Assembly (NCBI GenBank): GCA_031396205.1
Contig: JANNKH010000106.1
Location: 62,001-126,000, forward strand
DNA from: CAISIP01 sp031396205
GTDB taxonomy: Bacteria; Pseudomonadota; Gammaproteobacteria; Burkholderiales; Burkholderiaceae_C
Reading direction: 5' to 3'
Length of the DNA: 64,000 bases
The notes under the pieces are model-generated. The model did no database searches. It worked only from the letters and a program-made list of their open reading frames with translations, and had not been told where the DNA came from. The translations under genes and the position numbers were made by a program. Below are positions 25,346 to 34,324 of the stretch, one piece after another. Every line of letters begins with the position of its first letter. The first letter of the stretch is position 1.

Positions 25346-26308
25346 ATGCTTCATCGCCTTTTCATCGCTGCCGCTGCGGCCGTCCTTGCCGGCGCGGTCG
25401 CGGCGCAGCCCTATCCCAACAAGCTGGTCAAACTACAGGTGCCGTTCGCACCGGGCGGCACGACCGATATCGTGGCGCGGGTGATGTCCGAGCCGTTGGC
25501 GCGCGCGCTCGGGCAAAGCGTGATCGTCGAGAACAAGGCCGGCGGCGGCGGCATCATCGGCGCCAATGAAACGGCAAAAGCCGTACCCGACGGGTACTCC
25601 CTGGGCATGGCGACGGTGTCGACGACAGCGGCCAATCCGGCCATCAACCCTAAGATGCCTTACAACGCAGAGACCGACTTCACGCCCATCATCAATATTG
25701 CGGCGACGCCCAATGTGATTGCGGTCCACCCCAATTTCCCGGCCAAGAACTACAAGGAGTTCGTCGCGGTGCTGAAGAAGTCTCCCGGCAAGTATTCCTA
25801 CGCGTCCTCGGGCACCGGCGGTATCGGTCACTTGCAGACCGAATTGTGGAAAACATTGCAGGGCGTGTTTGTCACCCACATTCCCTATACCGGTGCCGGT
25901 CCGGCATTGCGGGACACGGTCGGCGGCCAGGTCGAGATCATCTTCGACAACGTGCCATCGGCCCTGCCGCACATCAAGGGCGGCCGGCTCGTCGCCCTGG
26001 CGGTCGCGGCGCCGCAGCGCCTGGCGGCGCTACCGGATGTTCCGACCTTCAAGGAGCTGGGGCTGGAGCCGGTCAATCGCATGGCCTATTACGGCATCAT
26101 CGGTCCCAAGGGCTTGCCCCGGGAGGTTGTCGACAAGGTCAATGCGGCGGCGCGCAAGGCGCTGGAGGATCCTGCCGTGCGCAAGCGCATCGAGGACACG
26201 GGCTCGGTGGTCGTGGGCAATACCCCGGAGCAGTTTGCGCAGCAGATGAAGGACGAACTGGCGGTGTACCGCAAGGTCGTCGAGACGGCCAAACTCAAGC
26301 TCGAGTAA
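25346..26308 (+). CDS. Bug/TctC family tripartite tricarboxylate-type substrate-binding protein
   Basis: 320 residues with a cleavable signal peptide (residues 1-21, ending AGAVAAQPYP). Diagnostic Bug-family blocks are VPFAPGGTTDIVARV, VIVENKAGGGGIIGA and ASSGTGGIGHLQTEL, with PYTGAGPALRDTVGGQV later. These periplasmic receptors bind carboxylates or aromatic acids with two ordered waters. No TctA or TctB membrane partner is near, as is common for orphan Bug proteins of Burkholderiales. The start is supported by GGAG upstream. Confidence 0.92.
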   Translation: MLHRLFIAAAAAVLAGAVAAQPYPNKLVKLQVPFAPGGTTDIVARVMSEPLARALGQSVIVENKAGGGGIIGANETAKAVPDGYSLGMATVSTTAANPAINPKMPYNAETDFTPIINIAATPNVIAVHPNFPAKNYKEFVAVLKKSPGKYSYASSGTGGIGHLQTELWKTLQGVFVTHIPYTGAGPALRDTVGGQVEIIFDNVPSALPHIKGGRLVALAVAAPQRLAALPDVPTFKELGLEPVNRMAYYGIIGPKGLPREVVDKVNAAARKALEDPAVRKRIEDTGSVVVGNTPEQFAQQMKDELAVYRKVVETAKLKLE

Positions 26309-26375
26309 TCCGGTCCTGGCCCGCGGTTGTGCGCATCCGCCAGGCGCGGGCAGACGACAGCGGACAATACGGGCC

Positions 26376-27224
26376 ATGAAAGCTCCCCCGCGCCTGCAGT
26401 CCCTGATCGAAGAAGGCCTGATCGATACCGTTGTGCGCCAGCTCATGAGCGGCAAGGAGGCGATGGTTTATGTGGTGCGCAGCGGCGGCGAGACCCTGTG
26501 CGCCAAGATCTACAAGGAAGCCACACAGCGCAGCTTTCGCCAGGCGGTGGACTACACCGAGAACCGCAAGGTGAAGAACTCGCGGCAGGCGCGGGCGATG
26601 GCCAAGGGCACGCGATTCGGCCGCCAGGCCCAGGAGGCGGCCTGGCAAAGTGCCGAGGTCGATGCCTTGTACCGACTCGCCGCGGCCGGTGTGCGGGTCC
26701 CCAAGCCGCACAACTTCCATGATGGCGTTTTGCTGATGGAACTGGTCAGCGACGCTCAAGGGGACGCCGCACCGCGGCTCAATGATGTGGAATTCACGCC
26801 GGAGCAGGCGCGCGTGCACCATGCGACGCTGCTGCTGGAGGTGGTGCGCATGTTGTGCGCCGGCGTCGTGCATGGCGACCTGTCGGAGTTCAACATCCTG
26901 CTTGCCTACGACGGCCCGGTGATCATCGACCTGCCGCAGGCCGTCGACGCGGCCGGCAACAACCACGCGCAGCGCATGCTGCTGCGCGATGTCGACAACC
27001 TGCGCGCCTTTTTCGGGCGCTTCGCCCCGGAGTTGCTGCAGACTAGTTTCGGGCCCGAGATCTGGGACCTGTTCCAGCGCGGCCTGCTGGATCCAGCCGT
27101 TGCCTTGACCGGTCGTTTCGCGCGCAAGGCCGGTGCGGTGGACGTCGCCCATGTATTGCGCGAAATCGACGACGCGCGGGAGCAGGAAGCGGCACGGCAA
27201 CTGCGCATGCAGTCCGCTCGATGA
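26376..27224 (+). CDS. RIO-type serine/threonine protein kinase
   Basis: 282 residues matching the RIO1 branch: N-terminal GKEAMVYVVRSGGETLCAKIYKE with the ATP-binding Lys, the RIO flexible-loop region RSFRQAVDYTENRKVKNSRQ, the catalytic loop VHGDLSEFNIL (His166 region) and the metal-binding IIDLPQAVD. All catalytic residues are present. In archaea and eukaryotes RIO kinases act in small-subunit ribosome maturation; the bacterial role is unclear. It stands alone between the Bug gene and a repeat copy. Confidence 0.9.
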   Translation: MKAPPRLQSLIEEGLIDTVVRQLMSGKEAMVYVVRSGGETLCAKIYKEATQRSFRQAVDYTENRKVKNSRQARAMAKGTRFGRQAQEAAWQSAEVDALYRLAAAGVRVPKPHNFHDGVLLMELVSDAQGDAAPRLNDVEFTPEQARVHHATLLLEVVRMLCAGVVHGDLSEFNILLAYDGPVIIDLPQAVDAAGNNHAQRMLLRDVDNLRAFFGRFAPELLQTSFGPEIWDLFQRGLLDPAVALTGRFARKAGAVDVAHVLREIDDAREQEAARQLRMQSAR

Positions 27225-27255
27225 TGCTGCAACACGGCCGGTCGTGTCGAAGCAT

Positions 27256-27329
27256 TGAGCCGCCGGGAAGTTCCCAAGGTTTCCAAGGCGAATCCCGCAG
27301 TGCGCAGCACGGCAGCTAGTCCAGCGACC
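27256..27329. repeat. Dispersed ~60-bp repeat, copy A
   Basis: On the + strand it begins TGAGCCGCCGGGAAGTTCCC and continues through AAGGCGAATCCCGCAGTGCG and CAGCAC to CCAGCGACC. It matches, with point differences and an extra TTTCCAAGG, the reverse complement of the tandem array at 61962-62101 and the copy at 41792-41849. It lies 31 bases after the RIO kinase stop in a gap without genes. Confidence 0.8.
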
Positions 27330-27370
27330 AGCCGGCTTCTGATGGTCCGGGCCGACAGGCAAACTGTTCC

Positions 27371-28270
27371 ATGACGCAACGGTTGACGCCCGGGACCGCG
27401 CTGCTGCTGACCGTGCCGCCGTTGATGTGGGCCGGCAATGCGGTGGTGGGCCGGCTGCTGCGCGACGACATTCCGCCGATCACGCTGAATTTTTTCCGCT
27501 GGATCCTGGCGTTCGTGATCCTGCTGCCACTCGCGTCCTGGGTGCTGCGCCGCTCCAGCGGCCTGTGGTCGCACTGGCGCCGGTTCGCGTTGCTGGGTCT
27601 GCTCGGTGTGGGCATGTACAACACGCTGCAATACATGGCCCTGAAGACTTCGACGCCGCTCAACGCGACCCTGGTCGCCTCCAGCATGCCCTTGTGGATG
27701 CTGGCGCTCGGTGCCCTGTTCTTCCAGACCCGGGCCACGCGCCAGCAGTTGCTCGGCGCCGTGTTTTCGATCGCCGGCGTGATGGTGGTGCTGGCGCGCG
27801 GGCAATGGTCCGAGCTGATGGAACTGCGGCTGGTGCTGGGCGACCTGCTCATGTTGGCAGCAACCGCCTGCTGGGCCAGCTACAGCTGGTTGCTGACGCG
27901 CCGCGCCGAGCCCGAGGCGATTCGCAACGATTGGGCGGCCTTCCTGTTGGCGCAGGTGACGCTGGGTCTGATCTGGTCCGGCCTGCTGTCCGGCGCCGAA
28001 TGGGCGCTGACCGAGGCGCACATCGTCTGGAGTTGGCCCATGCTGGCCGCGCTGCTGTTTGTCGCGGTTGGCCCGGCCGTTCTGGCCTATCGCTGCTGGG
28101 GCCTGGGCGTACAACGGGCGGGGCCCTCGGTCGCGGGGTTTTTTGCCAACCTGACCCCGCTGTTTGCCGCCGTCCTTTCAGGTGCGTTTCTGGGCGAGAT
28201 ACCGCAGGCCTATCACCTGCTCGCGTTCGCACTGATCGTGGGCGGCATCGTGGTGTCGTCGCGGCGCTGA
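27371..28270 (+). CDS. EamA/DMT family transporter
   Basis: 299 residues, ten predicted helices in two EamA repeats (first about 8-140, second about 155-298). Typical wording: MWAGNAVVGRLLRDDIPP, FRWILAFVILLPL and, near the end, ANLTPLFAAVLSGAFLGEIP. An inner-membrane metabolite exporter or importer of unknown substrate. The ATG immediately precedes the first helix. Confidence 0.9.
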   Translation: MTQRLTPGTALLLTVPPLMWAGNAVVGRLLRDDIPPITLNFFRWILAFVILLPLASWVLRRSSGLWSHWRRFALLGLLGVGMYNTLQYMALKTSTPLNATLVASSMPLWMLALGALFFQTRATRQQLLGAVFSIAGVMVVLARGQWSELMELRLVLGDLLMLAATACWASYSWLLTRRAEPEAIRNDWAAFLLAQVTLGLIWSGLLSGAEWALTEAHIVWSWPMLAALLFVAVGPAVLAYRCWGLGVQRAGPSVAGFFANLTPLFAAVLSGAFLGEIPQAYHLLAFALIVGGIVVSSRR

Positions 28271-28410
28271 CTCCGCAATGGCGCCAGGTTGCGCCCCAGC
28301 CAGCCGCGTTTGCGACACGGCATCGTGGCCGATCGAGCCACAATGTCTGCGCCGTCCAATCTGCGTTCGAGCCGGACGGAAAATTGCCAATGGCATGAGG
28401 AGCGTGGGAA

Positions 28411-29595
28411 ATGCAAAAGAAGGAGTTTGACATCGTGGTCCACGGTGCGACCGGTTTCACCGGCCGCCTGGTCATTGAATACCTGTTGCAGCGCTACCCG
28501 GCAGGCAGCGGCCTGCGCTGGGCGATGGGCGGGCGCAACGCCGACAAGCTGGCGCAGGTGCGCGACGAGGTCAAGGCCCCCGCCGACACGCCATTGGTTG
28601 TGACCGACAGCGCGGACGCCGCCAGCCTGCAGGCGCTGATGGCGCGCACCCGATTGGTGCTGACCACGGTCGGGCCCTACCAACTGTATGGCAATGAACT
28701 GGTCGCCGCCTGTGCCCAGGCCGGTGTCGACTACGTCGACCTGTGCGGCGAGCCGGCCTGGATGCGCCAGATGATCGACGCGCATGAAGCGCAAGCCAGG
28801 GCCAGTGGCGGGCGCATCGTGTTTTCCTGTGGCTTCGATTCGATCCCGTTTGACCTCGGCGTGGCCATGCTGCAAGACGAGATGCGTGCGCGTTTCGGCA
28901 TGCCGGCCAACCGGGTGCGGGGTCGGGTGCGCAAGATGAAGGGAACTTTCTCCGGCGGCACAGCCGCCAGCCTGAAGGCCACCATGGCCGCGGCGCAAAA
29001 GGATCCGCGGGTGCTCGAGCTGCTGCGCAGCCCGTTCGCGCTGACCCCCGGCTTCGAAGGACCGCGTCAGCCCTCGGGCAGCAAGCCGATGCACGACGAC
29101 CTACTCGGACTTTGGGTTGCGCCGTTCATCATGGCAGCGATCAATACCCGCAATGTGCACCGCTCCAACTTTCTGCTGGGCCATGCCTGGGGCCAGGACT
29201 TTGTCTATGACGAGATGCTGGTCACCGGAGCCGGCGAAAAAGGCGAGGCGATCGCCAACGCGGTGGCGGCCGACAAGTCGATGGGTGGGGAGGGCGGTCC
29301 GAAGCCGGGCGAAGGACCGTCGCGGGCGGAACGCGAGGCCGGCTTTTACGATGTGCTGTTCATCGGCAGCAACGCCAAGGGCGACACGCTGCGCGTTGGC
29401 GTCCAGGGTGACCGAGACCCCGGATATGGCTCCACGTCCAAGATGATTGCCGAAGCGGCGGTGTGCCTGCTGCAGGACGCAGGCGATGCCGCGGGTGGCA
29501 TCTGGACACCAGCCTCGGCGATGGGACGGCGCCTGGTCGAGCGGCTGCAGAAGAATGCTGGCTTGAGTTTTTCCGTCGAAGCGCCAGCGACCTGA
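28411..29595 (+). CDS. Saccharopine dehydrogenase-like NAD(P)-dependent oxidoreductase
   Basis: 394 residues. The Rossmann fingerprint GATGFTGRLVIEYL (residues 11-24) and the block TTVGPYQLYGNELVAAC, VDYVDLCGE, SCGFDSIPFDLG place it in the saccharopine dehydrogenase/trans-acting enoyl reductase group. These act in lipid or polyketide reduction in mycobacteria; in this organism the substrate is unknown. It starts after a GGAG-containing leader and is separated from the EamA gene by 140 bases. Confidence 0.88.
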   Translation: MQKKEFDIVVHGATGFTGRLVIEYLLQRYPAGSGLRWAMGGRNADKLAQVRDEVKAPADTPLVVTDSADAASLQALMARTRLVLTTVGPYQLYGNELVAACAQAGVDYVDLCGEPAWMRQMIDAHEAQARASGGRIVFSCGFDSIPFDLGVAMLQDEMRARFGMPANRVRGRVRKMKGTFSGGTAASLKATMAAAQKDPRVLELLRSPFALTPGFEGPRQPSGSKPMHDDLLGLWVAPFIMAAINTRNVHRSNFLLGHAWGQDFVYDEMLVTGAGEKGEAIANAVAADKSMGGEGGPKPGEGPSRAEREAGFYDVLFIGSNAKGDTLRVGVQGDRDPGYGSTSKMIAEAAVCLLQDAGDAAGGIWTPASAMGRRLVERLQKNAGLSFSVEAPAT

Positions 29596-29731
29596 CAAAC
29601 GCAGGTCACCAGGCGCGGGTCATGGTGATGCATTGCCGCCCGGCCGTTCCGAAGGTACTGACGGCCCCTTTCGGGGGGCAGCGAACGCATGCGCGTGGGG
29701 GCTGGTATGCAGATTTGGCGGTCCGTTTGCA

Positions 29732-30358
29732 TCAGCCCCTGCGCGCCACCATCCCGACCAGTGCCGAACGTCCCAGATGGTGCTGGCCCTCGGCGAGATG
29801 GTCCTCGTACATCCGCAACTCGATGATGGTCATGCCCGCGAAGGCCGTGCGCAGTAGTTCCTCGGTGTACAGGTTCGCGAGCAGCGGCGGGCCGCCGGTC
29901 TTGTATTCGAGCTGCTTGGGGGTGTAGCCCTGCAGGACCAGCAGCCCACCAGGCTTGAGGGTCGTGATCATGTTCGCGAATAGCCGATGGCGCATGTCCG
30001 GGTCGGCGAACTGGATGAAGATCGCCGCCACCACGTCATACCGGGCAACGGGCCAGGTCAAGGTGTCGCAATCGGCGACGGCATAGTCCACCGGTACCCC
30101 GGCATCTGCGGCCAGTTTGCGCGCCTTGGCCACGCCGACTGCCGCGATGTCGAAGGCGTCGACCTGCAGTCCCCGGCGCGCCAGCCAGACACTGTTGCGG
30201 CCTTCGCCGTCGGCCACGCACAGGGCGCGTCCGCTGGCGGGTAGCAGGCCGGTCTGCGCCAGCAGATAAGCGTTGGGCTCGATGCCAAACAGATAATCGG
30301 GGTTTGCAAACCGCTGGTTCCAGGTCGCGGCTGCGTCGGTGTAGCGGGTCAGGGTCAT
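29732..30358 (-). CDS. SAM-dependent methyltransferase, TehB-like
   Basis: 208 residues. The class I methyltransferase motif I is degenerate in the TehB manner (ALCVADGEGRNSVWLARRG), followed by VDAFDIAAVGVAKA (motif II) and YDVVAAIFIQF. TehB-type enzymes methylate tellurite, thiols or similar soft nucleophiles. The C-terminal segment ELRMYEDHLAEGQHHLGRS is also typical. The start is the ATG before TLTRYTDAAATWNQRFA. Divergent from the SDR gene. Confidence 0.85.
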   Translation of the reverse strand: MTLTRYTDAAATWNQRFANPDYLFGIEPNAYLLAQTGLLPASGRALCVADGEGRNSVWLARRGLQVDAFDIAAVGVAKARKLAADAGVPVDYAVADCDTLTWPVARYDVVAAIFIQFADPDMRHRLFANMITTLKPGGLLVLQGYTPKQLEYKTGGPPLLANLYTEELLRTAFAGMTIIELRMYEDHLAEGQHHLGRSALVGMVARRG

Positions 30359-30483
30359 GGTGTTGATGAGGGGGCGGAAAGCCCGATTTTCGCGGCAAGT
30401 AGTCGCGTTGGGTGACACGCACGGGGCTCGTGCGACTGCAGGCCCCGCGCGCATGCACAATGGCCGGATAAGGAGACCTGCGC

Positions 30484-31239
30484 ATGCACCCTCTCACCAT
30501 CCTGACCGGCGCCTCACGCGGCATGGGCCTAGCCATGGCCCGCCAACTGTGTGGCGCATCGGCCTTGCTGCTCTGCATCTCGCGCAACCAGGCGGACGAA
30601 CTGCAGGCCTGGGCTGACAGCCGGGCCACGCGATTGACCCAGTGGCAGGCGGATCTGGCCGATGCGGCGCCGATCGGGGCACGATTGCGGCAATGGTTGG
30701 CGCAGCAGGATCCATCCCGGATCGCCAGCGCGACGCTGATCAACAACGCCGGCGTGATCGGGCATCTGGGCCCGCTGGAAACAGCCGATGCGAAGGACCT
30801 GACGCAGGCGATGCGGATCGACCTGGAGGCGCCGATGTTGCTCAGCGCCGCTTTTCTGGCCGCGACTGGCGACTGGACGATGCCGCGCAGGATCCTGAAT
30901 ATCTCGTCCGGACTGGCGCGCCGCGCCATGGCTGGAACCGCCCTGTACTGCGCGGCCAAGGCCGGCATGGACCATTACAGCCGCTGCGTTGCACTGGACG
31001 AGGCGCGCAAGCCGAACAGCGCGCGGATTGTCTCGCTGGCCCCCGGCGTGATCGACACCGGCATGCAATCGCAGCTGCGGGCTGGCGATCCGCAGCTGTT
31101 CCCCGGTCGCGACCAATTTGCGCGGCTCAAGGAAACAGCCGCATTGAGCTCGCCCGAACAGGCTGCCAGCCAGGTGCTGGCCTACCTGGCGCGGCCAGAC
31201 TTCGGCGATCCTGTCCTTGCCGATGTGCGGGGCACGTGA
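30484..31239 (+). CDS. Short-chain dehydrogenase/reductase
   Basis: 251 residues. The cofactor motif TGASRGMGLAMA (residues 8-19), NNAG, an active-site Ser in NISSG and YCAAK (catalytic Tyr and Lys) are all present, so the enzyme should be active. The wording is nearest sepiapterin-reductase-like SDRs. It is full length, unlike the decayed SDR at 23.4-23.8 kb. Substrate unknown. Confidence 0.88.
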   Translation: MHPLTILTGASRGMGLAMARQLCGASALLLCISRNQADELQAWADSRATRLTQWQADLADAAPIGARLRQWLAQQDPSRIASATLINNAGVIGHLGPLETADAKDLTQAMRIDLEAPMLLSAAFLAATGDWTMPRRILNISSGLARRAMAGTALYCAAKAGMDHYSRCVALDEARKPNSARIVSLAPGVIDTGMQSQLRAGDPQLFPGRDQFARLKETAALSSPEQAASQVLAYLARPDFGDPVLADVRGT

Positions 31240-31385
31240 CGATTTTGTCGCGTGGCTTCGGTGTGACGTAAACTTGCATTTGTACAAATTCATGAAGCCG
31301 CCATGCAAGTGGCAGCCTGACGCGACCTGCCTATCGGCGTCACGGCGCCCAATTGCAAGCCCGATGCTGGCTGCGCGCCGATGCC

Positions 31386-31886
31386 ATGCACAACTATTCA
31401 CGCTGGTTGATCAGCGCCGTCCTGGTCCTGGGACTGGGCGGCATCGGATATCTCTGGTGGCAAAAGCAGCAGGGCCCGGCTCTGGTGCCGATCGCTGCAA
31501 CTGCGCCGACCACGACAACGGACGCAGCGGCAACAGTGAGCCGGGCACCCGACCCAGTACCATCGGCACCCGTCAACTATCCGGTCGAGGCGATTGCGCC
31601 GGCCCAGGGTGCGCCCGAGCCGCTGCCACCACTGGCCAACGATGACAAGGCCGTCAGTGAGGCAGTGACGGAACTGCTGGGTCGCGCGCAGGTTTTGTCG
31701 TTTCTCGATCTGGGCGACTTCGCGCGCCGGGTCGTGGCGACGGTGGACAACCTCGCCCGCGGTGATGCGGCTTCGCGACTGTGGCCGGTCGCTCCGGCGC
31801 CAGCGCGGTTTCTGGTTGTCGAGCAGAACGGAGTTACCACTATCGCCGGTGGCAACGCGGACCGTCGGCTGATCGCTGATCGCTGA
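31386..31886 (+). CDS. DUF3014 family protein, C-terminally truncated
   Basis: 166 residues: an N-terminal membrane anchor (about 8-25), a Pro/Ala/Thr-rich linker, then the first third of a DUF3014 domain (PLPPLANDDKAVSEAV, LSFLDLGDFARRVVATVDNLARGDA, RLWPV). Full-length members are about 270-300 residues; here the frame leaves the family pattern after the VAPAPARF segment and stops inside a heptamer repeat (31868-31895). The missing part is not found downstream. Likely a decaying gene, although the anchored fragment could still be made. Confidence 0.65.
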   Translation: MHNYSRWLISAVLVLGLGGIGYLWWQKQQGPALVPIAATAPTTTTDAAATVSRAPDPVPSAPVNYPVEAIAPAQGAPEPLPPLANDDKAVSEAVTELLGRAQVLSFLDLGDFARRVVATVDNLARGDAASRLWPVAPAPARFLVVEQNGVTTIAGGNADRRLIADR

Positions 31887-31895
31887 TCGCTAATC
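31868..31895. repeat. Heptamer tandem repeat GCTGATC, 4 copies (last one GCTAATC)
   Basis: Four direct copies at 31868-31895 that include the stop codon of the truncated DUF3014 gene. A 7-base unit shifts the reading frame with each copy gained or lost, so slippage here is compatible with loss of the C-terminal coding region, though it does not by itself explain the absence of the remaining domain. Confidence 0.8.
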
Positions 31896-32000
31896 GGTTG
31901 CAGGTCGCAGGTTGCGCCGCGGAAGTCAACACGCATCGGTGGATGCGATGCCCGCCCACGCGCGCGCCGGATGGACCAGGCCCTTTGCAGCGTCCGGGTT

Positions 32001-33287
32001 TCAGTTGCGCCGGTCGGCGCCAGCCTCTTGCGCGCGGCGCAGCAAGAACGCGCGTTCTTGCGTATTGCGCGTCATCGCCGCCGCGCGCGTGAATTCGGCG
32101 CGGGCCTGCTCCGTCTGGCCCAATTTTTCCAGCAGGTCGCCGCGCACGCTTGGCAACCAGTGGTAACGGGCCAGTGCGCAGTCTGGCAGCACAGCGTCGA
32201 TGATGTCCAACGCCGCCTGCGGACCGAAAACCATGCCGACCGCCACTGCACGGTTGAGTTCCACGATAGGCGACGGCGCCATCTGCGCCAGTGCGTCGTA
32301 CAGCGCCACGATCTGTGTCCAGTCGGTGGCATCGGCACTGCGGGCACGGGCATGGCAGGCGGCCAACGCGGCCTGTAGCGCATAGGGGCCGCGCGTTCCC
32401 GCCAGGGTTTCGCTGCGCGCCAGTGCCGCCAGCCCGCGCCGGATCAGCAGTCGGTCCCAGCGCGAGCGGTCCTGTTGTAGCAGCAGCACGGGCTGGCCTT
32501 GCGCGTCGACCCGCGCCGCCGTTCGCGAGGCTTGAATCTCCATCAGCGCCACCAGGCCATGCACCTCGGCTTGGGCGGGCATCAACTGTGCCAGCACACG
32601 GCCCAGGCGCAGCGCGTCGTCGCACAACGCAGGGCGCATCCAGTCATCGCCCGACGTCGCGGCATATCCTTCATTGAAGATCAGGTAGATCACCTCGAGC
32701 ACCGAGCCCAGGCGCTTGGCCCGCTCGGGGGCATTCGGCGTCTCGAACGGCACCCGGGCCGCAGTGAGGCTGCGTTTGGCGCGCACGATGCGTTGGGCGA
32801 TGGTTGGCTCGGGAGTCAGGAAGGCACGCGCGATTTCTGCCGTGCTGAGGCCGCCCAGCAGGCGCAAGGTCAGCGCGACACGGGCCTCGATCGACAACAC
32901 GCTGTGGCAGGCGGTGAACATCAGGCGCAGCAAGTCGTCGCCGATGTCGTCTTCGCGCGCAGCGTCCAGCGTGTCGACGAAATCGGGCACCACATGGGAT
33001 TGCAGCGACTCCATGTCCTGTCCGATGGCCTCGTGCTTGCGGGCCTGCATGGCCTCCTGGCGCAATCGGTCAAGGGCACGGTTCTTGGCGGTGGTCATCA
33101 GCCAGGCTCCGGGCTTATCCGGCATGCCGTCGAGCGGCCAACGCTCCAGCGCCGTGACCAGCGCGTCCTGTGCGATCTCCTCGGCCAGCCCGACGTCGCG
33201 CAACATGCGCACAAGCTTGGCGATCACCTTGCCCGATTCGATGCGCCATACCGCAGCGATGCTGGTGTGCAGGCCGGACTCTGCCAT
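32001..33287 (-). CDS. ECF42-type RNA polymerase sigma factor
   Basis: 428 residues, far longer than a plain ECF sigma factor. Region 2 (AEEIAQDALVTALERWP, KPGAWLMTTAKNRALDRLR) and region 4 (LSTAEIARAFLTPEPTIAQR) occupy residues 1-175. The DUF6596 segment with VIYLIFNEGYAATSGDDW and a TPR-like C-terminus complete the ECF42 architecture. ECF42 factors lack an anti-sigma factor and are encoded with DGPF/YciI proteins, exactly as here (33859-34212). The C-terminal extension is thought to control activity. Confidence 0.92.
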   Translation of the reverse strand: MAESGLHTSIAAVWRIESGKVIAKLVRMLRDVGLAEEIAQDALVTALERWPLDGMPDKPGAWLMTTAKNRALDRLRQEAMQARKHEAIGQDMESLQSHVVPDFVDTLDAAREDDIGDDLLRLMFTACHSVLSIEARVALTLRLLGGLSTAEIARAFLTPEPTIAQRIVRAKRSLTAARVPFETPNAPERAKRLGSVLEVIYLIFNEGYAATSGDDWMRPALCDDALRLGRVLAQLMPAQAEVHGLVALMEIQASRTAARVDAQGQPVLLLQQDRSRWDRLLIRRGLAALARSETLAGTRGPYALQAALAACHARARSADATDWTQIVALYDALAQMAPSPIVELNRAVAVGMVFGPQAALDIIDAVLPDCALARYHWLPSVRGDLLEKLGQTEQARAEFTRAAAMTRNTQERAFLLRRAQEAGADRRN

Positions 33288-33346
33288 GGGCGAGGGCCGC
33301 CGGCTACCAGGAGGTCAGGGTCAACAGGCCGCGGTGCATGACCGCC

Positions 33347-33703
33347 TCACAGTTCCACGATGGTCTTGAAGCCACCCCAGATCATCCGTTTGCCGTCGAA
33401 CGGGAAGTTCTTGGGATCCATCGGCAGCCGTGGGTCCAGCATGACCTTGGCGTTGACGCTGTCGCGGTGTTTTCGGGATTTGAAGGTGATCCAGGAAAAC
33501 ACCACCACCTCGTCGTCCTTTTGCCTGACGCTCTGCGGGAAAGAGGTGAGCTTGCCGGGCTTGACATCGTCGGCCAGACACTCGACGACGCTCAGCGCAC
33601 CATGCTCCTTCCACAGTTTGCCGGCCAAGAGCGCCATCTTCTTGTAGTCGGCGATTTTCGCCTTGGGTACGGGTACGACGAATCCATCGACATAAAAGGC
33701 CAT
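33347..33703 (-). CDS. DUF1428 family protein (YbaA-like)
   Basis: 118 residues of the ferredoxin-like DUF1428 family: YVDGFVVPVPKAKIADYKK, VVECLADDVKPGK and DPKNFPFDGKRMIWGGF. Function unknown; the family falls in the dimeric alpha-beta barrel superfamily together with YciI proteins. It lies between the YciI and sigma factor genes, all leftward, and is probably one of the proteins under this sigma factor. AAGGAATCTCC precedes the ATG directly. Confidence 0.88.
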   Translation of the reverse strand: MAFYVDGFVVPVPKAKIADYKKMALLAGKLWKEHGALSVVECLADDVKPGKLTSFPQSVRQKDDEVVVFSWITFKSRKHRDSVNAKVMLDPRLPMDPKNFPFDGKRMIWGGFKTIVEL

Positions 33704-33858
33704 TGGAGATTCCTTCGGTTTCGCGTTGGTTCGATACCCGCCGGTTGCGGGCATCCGTACGATACGACGAACGGCGCAGGTCGGGATCGACAACCCGACG
33801 CCAACCAGGGACTGCAGCGTGCCTGCGGGCATAACCCGCAGGCCGGCCGGTCCCGGGC

Positions 33859-34212
33859 CTACTCGAAGCAGGGTCCGACCTCCCGCACCTCGACCGTGGC
33901 CCAGCGTGCGGCGGGGCATTGCGCCGCGATGGCCAGCGCCTCTTCGCGATGGCTGCAATTGATGAGGAAAAACCCTCCCACCATCTCCTTCGCTTCGGCA
34001 AACGGACCATCCAGCAATCGGTGCTGGCCGTCCCGGACCTGGACCCGGGTGCCCTTGGTGTCGGTGGTCAACGATTCGACGGCCAGCAGGACTCCACGTT
34101 CCTTCAGACCGGCGGCAAAAGCGCCCATGTCCGCGAAGGCCTGCCGACCGGCGTCCAGACCACGCTCGGCACGCTGGCCCTGGGGTTCGACGATCAACAA
34201 CAGATACGACAT
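33859..34212 (-). CDS. YciI-related DGPF protein
   Basis: 117 residues. The defining motif is LLDGPFAEAKEMVGGFFLI, after an N-terminal SYLLLIVEPQGQRAERG strand-helix. These proteins accompany ECF42 sigma factors and are usually part of the regulon; an enzymatic or sensing role is unproven. It is the first gene of the three-gene leftward group (YciI, DUF1428, sigma factor), with gaps of 155 and 59 bases. Confidence 0.9.
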   Translation of the reverse strand: MSYLLLIVEPQGQRAERGLDAGRQAFADMGAFAAGLKERGVLLAVESLTTDTKGTRVQVRDGQHRLLDGPFAEAKEMVGGFFLINCSHREEALAIAAQCPAARWATVEVREVGPCFE

Positions 34213-34324
34213 TGGTGACTCCCGTTTCGTGATGGCGTTGAGTTTACGGTCTGCAACCGGACTCGCTTGCCGGATGTTGATCCGGGTCAATGCAGGCGTC
34301 CGGCATCGCAGGACAATGGCCTAA

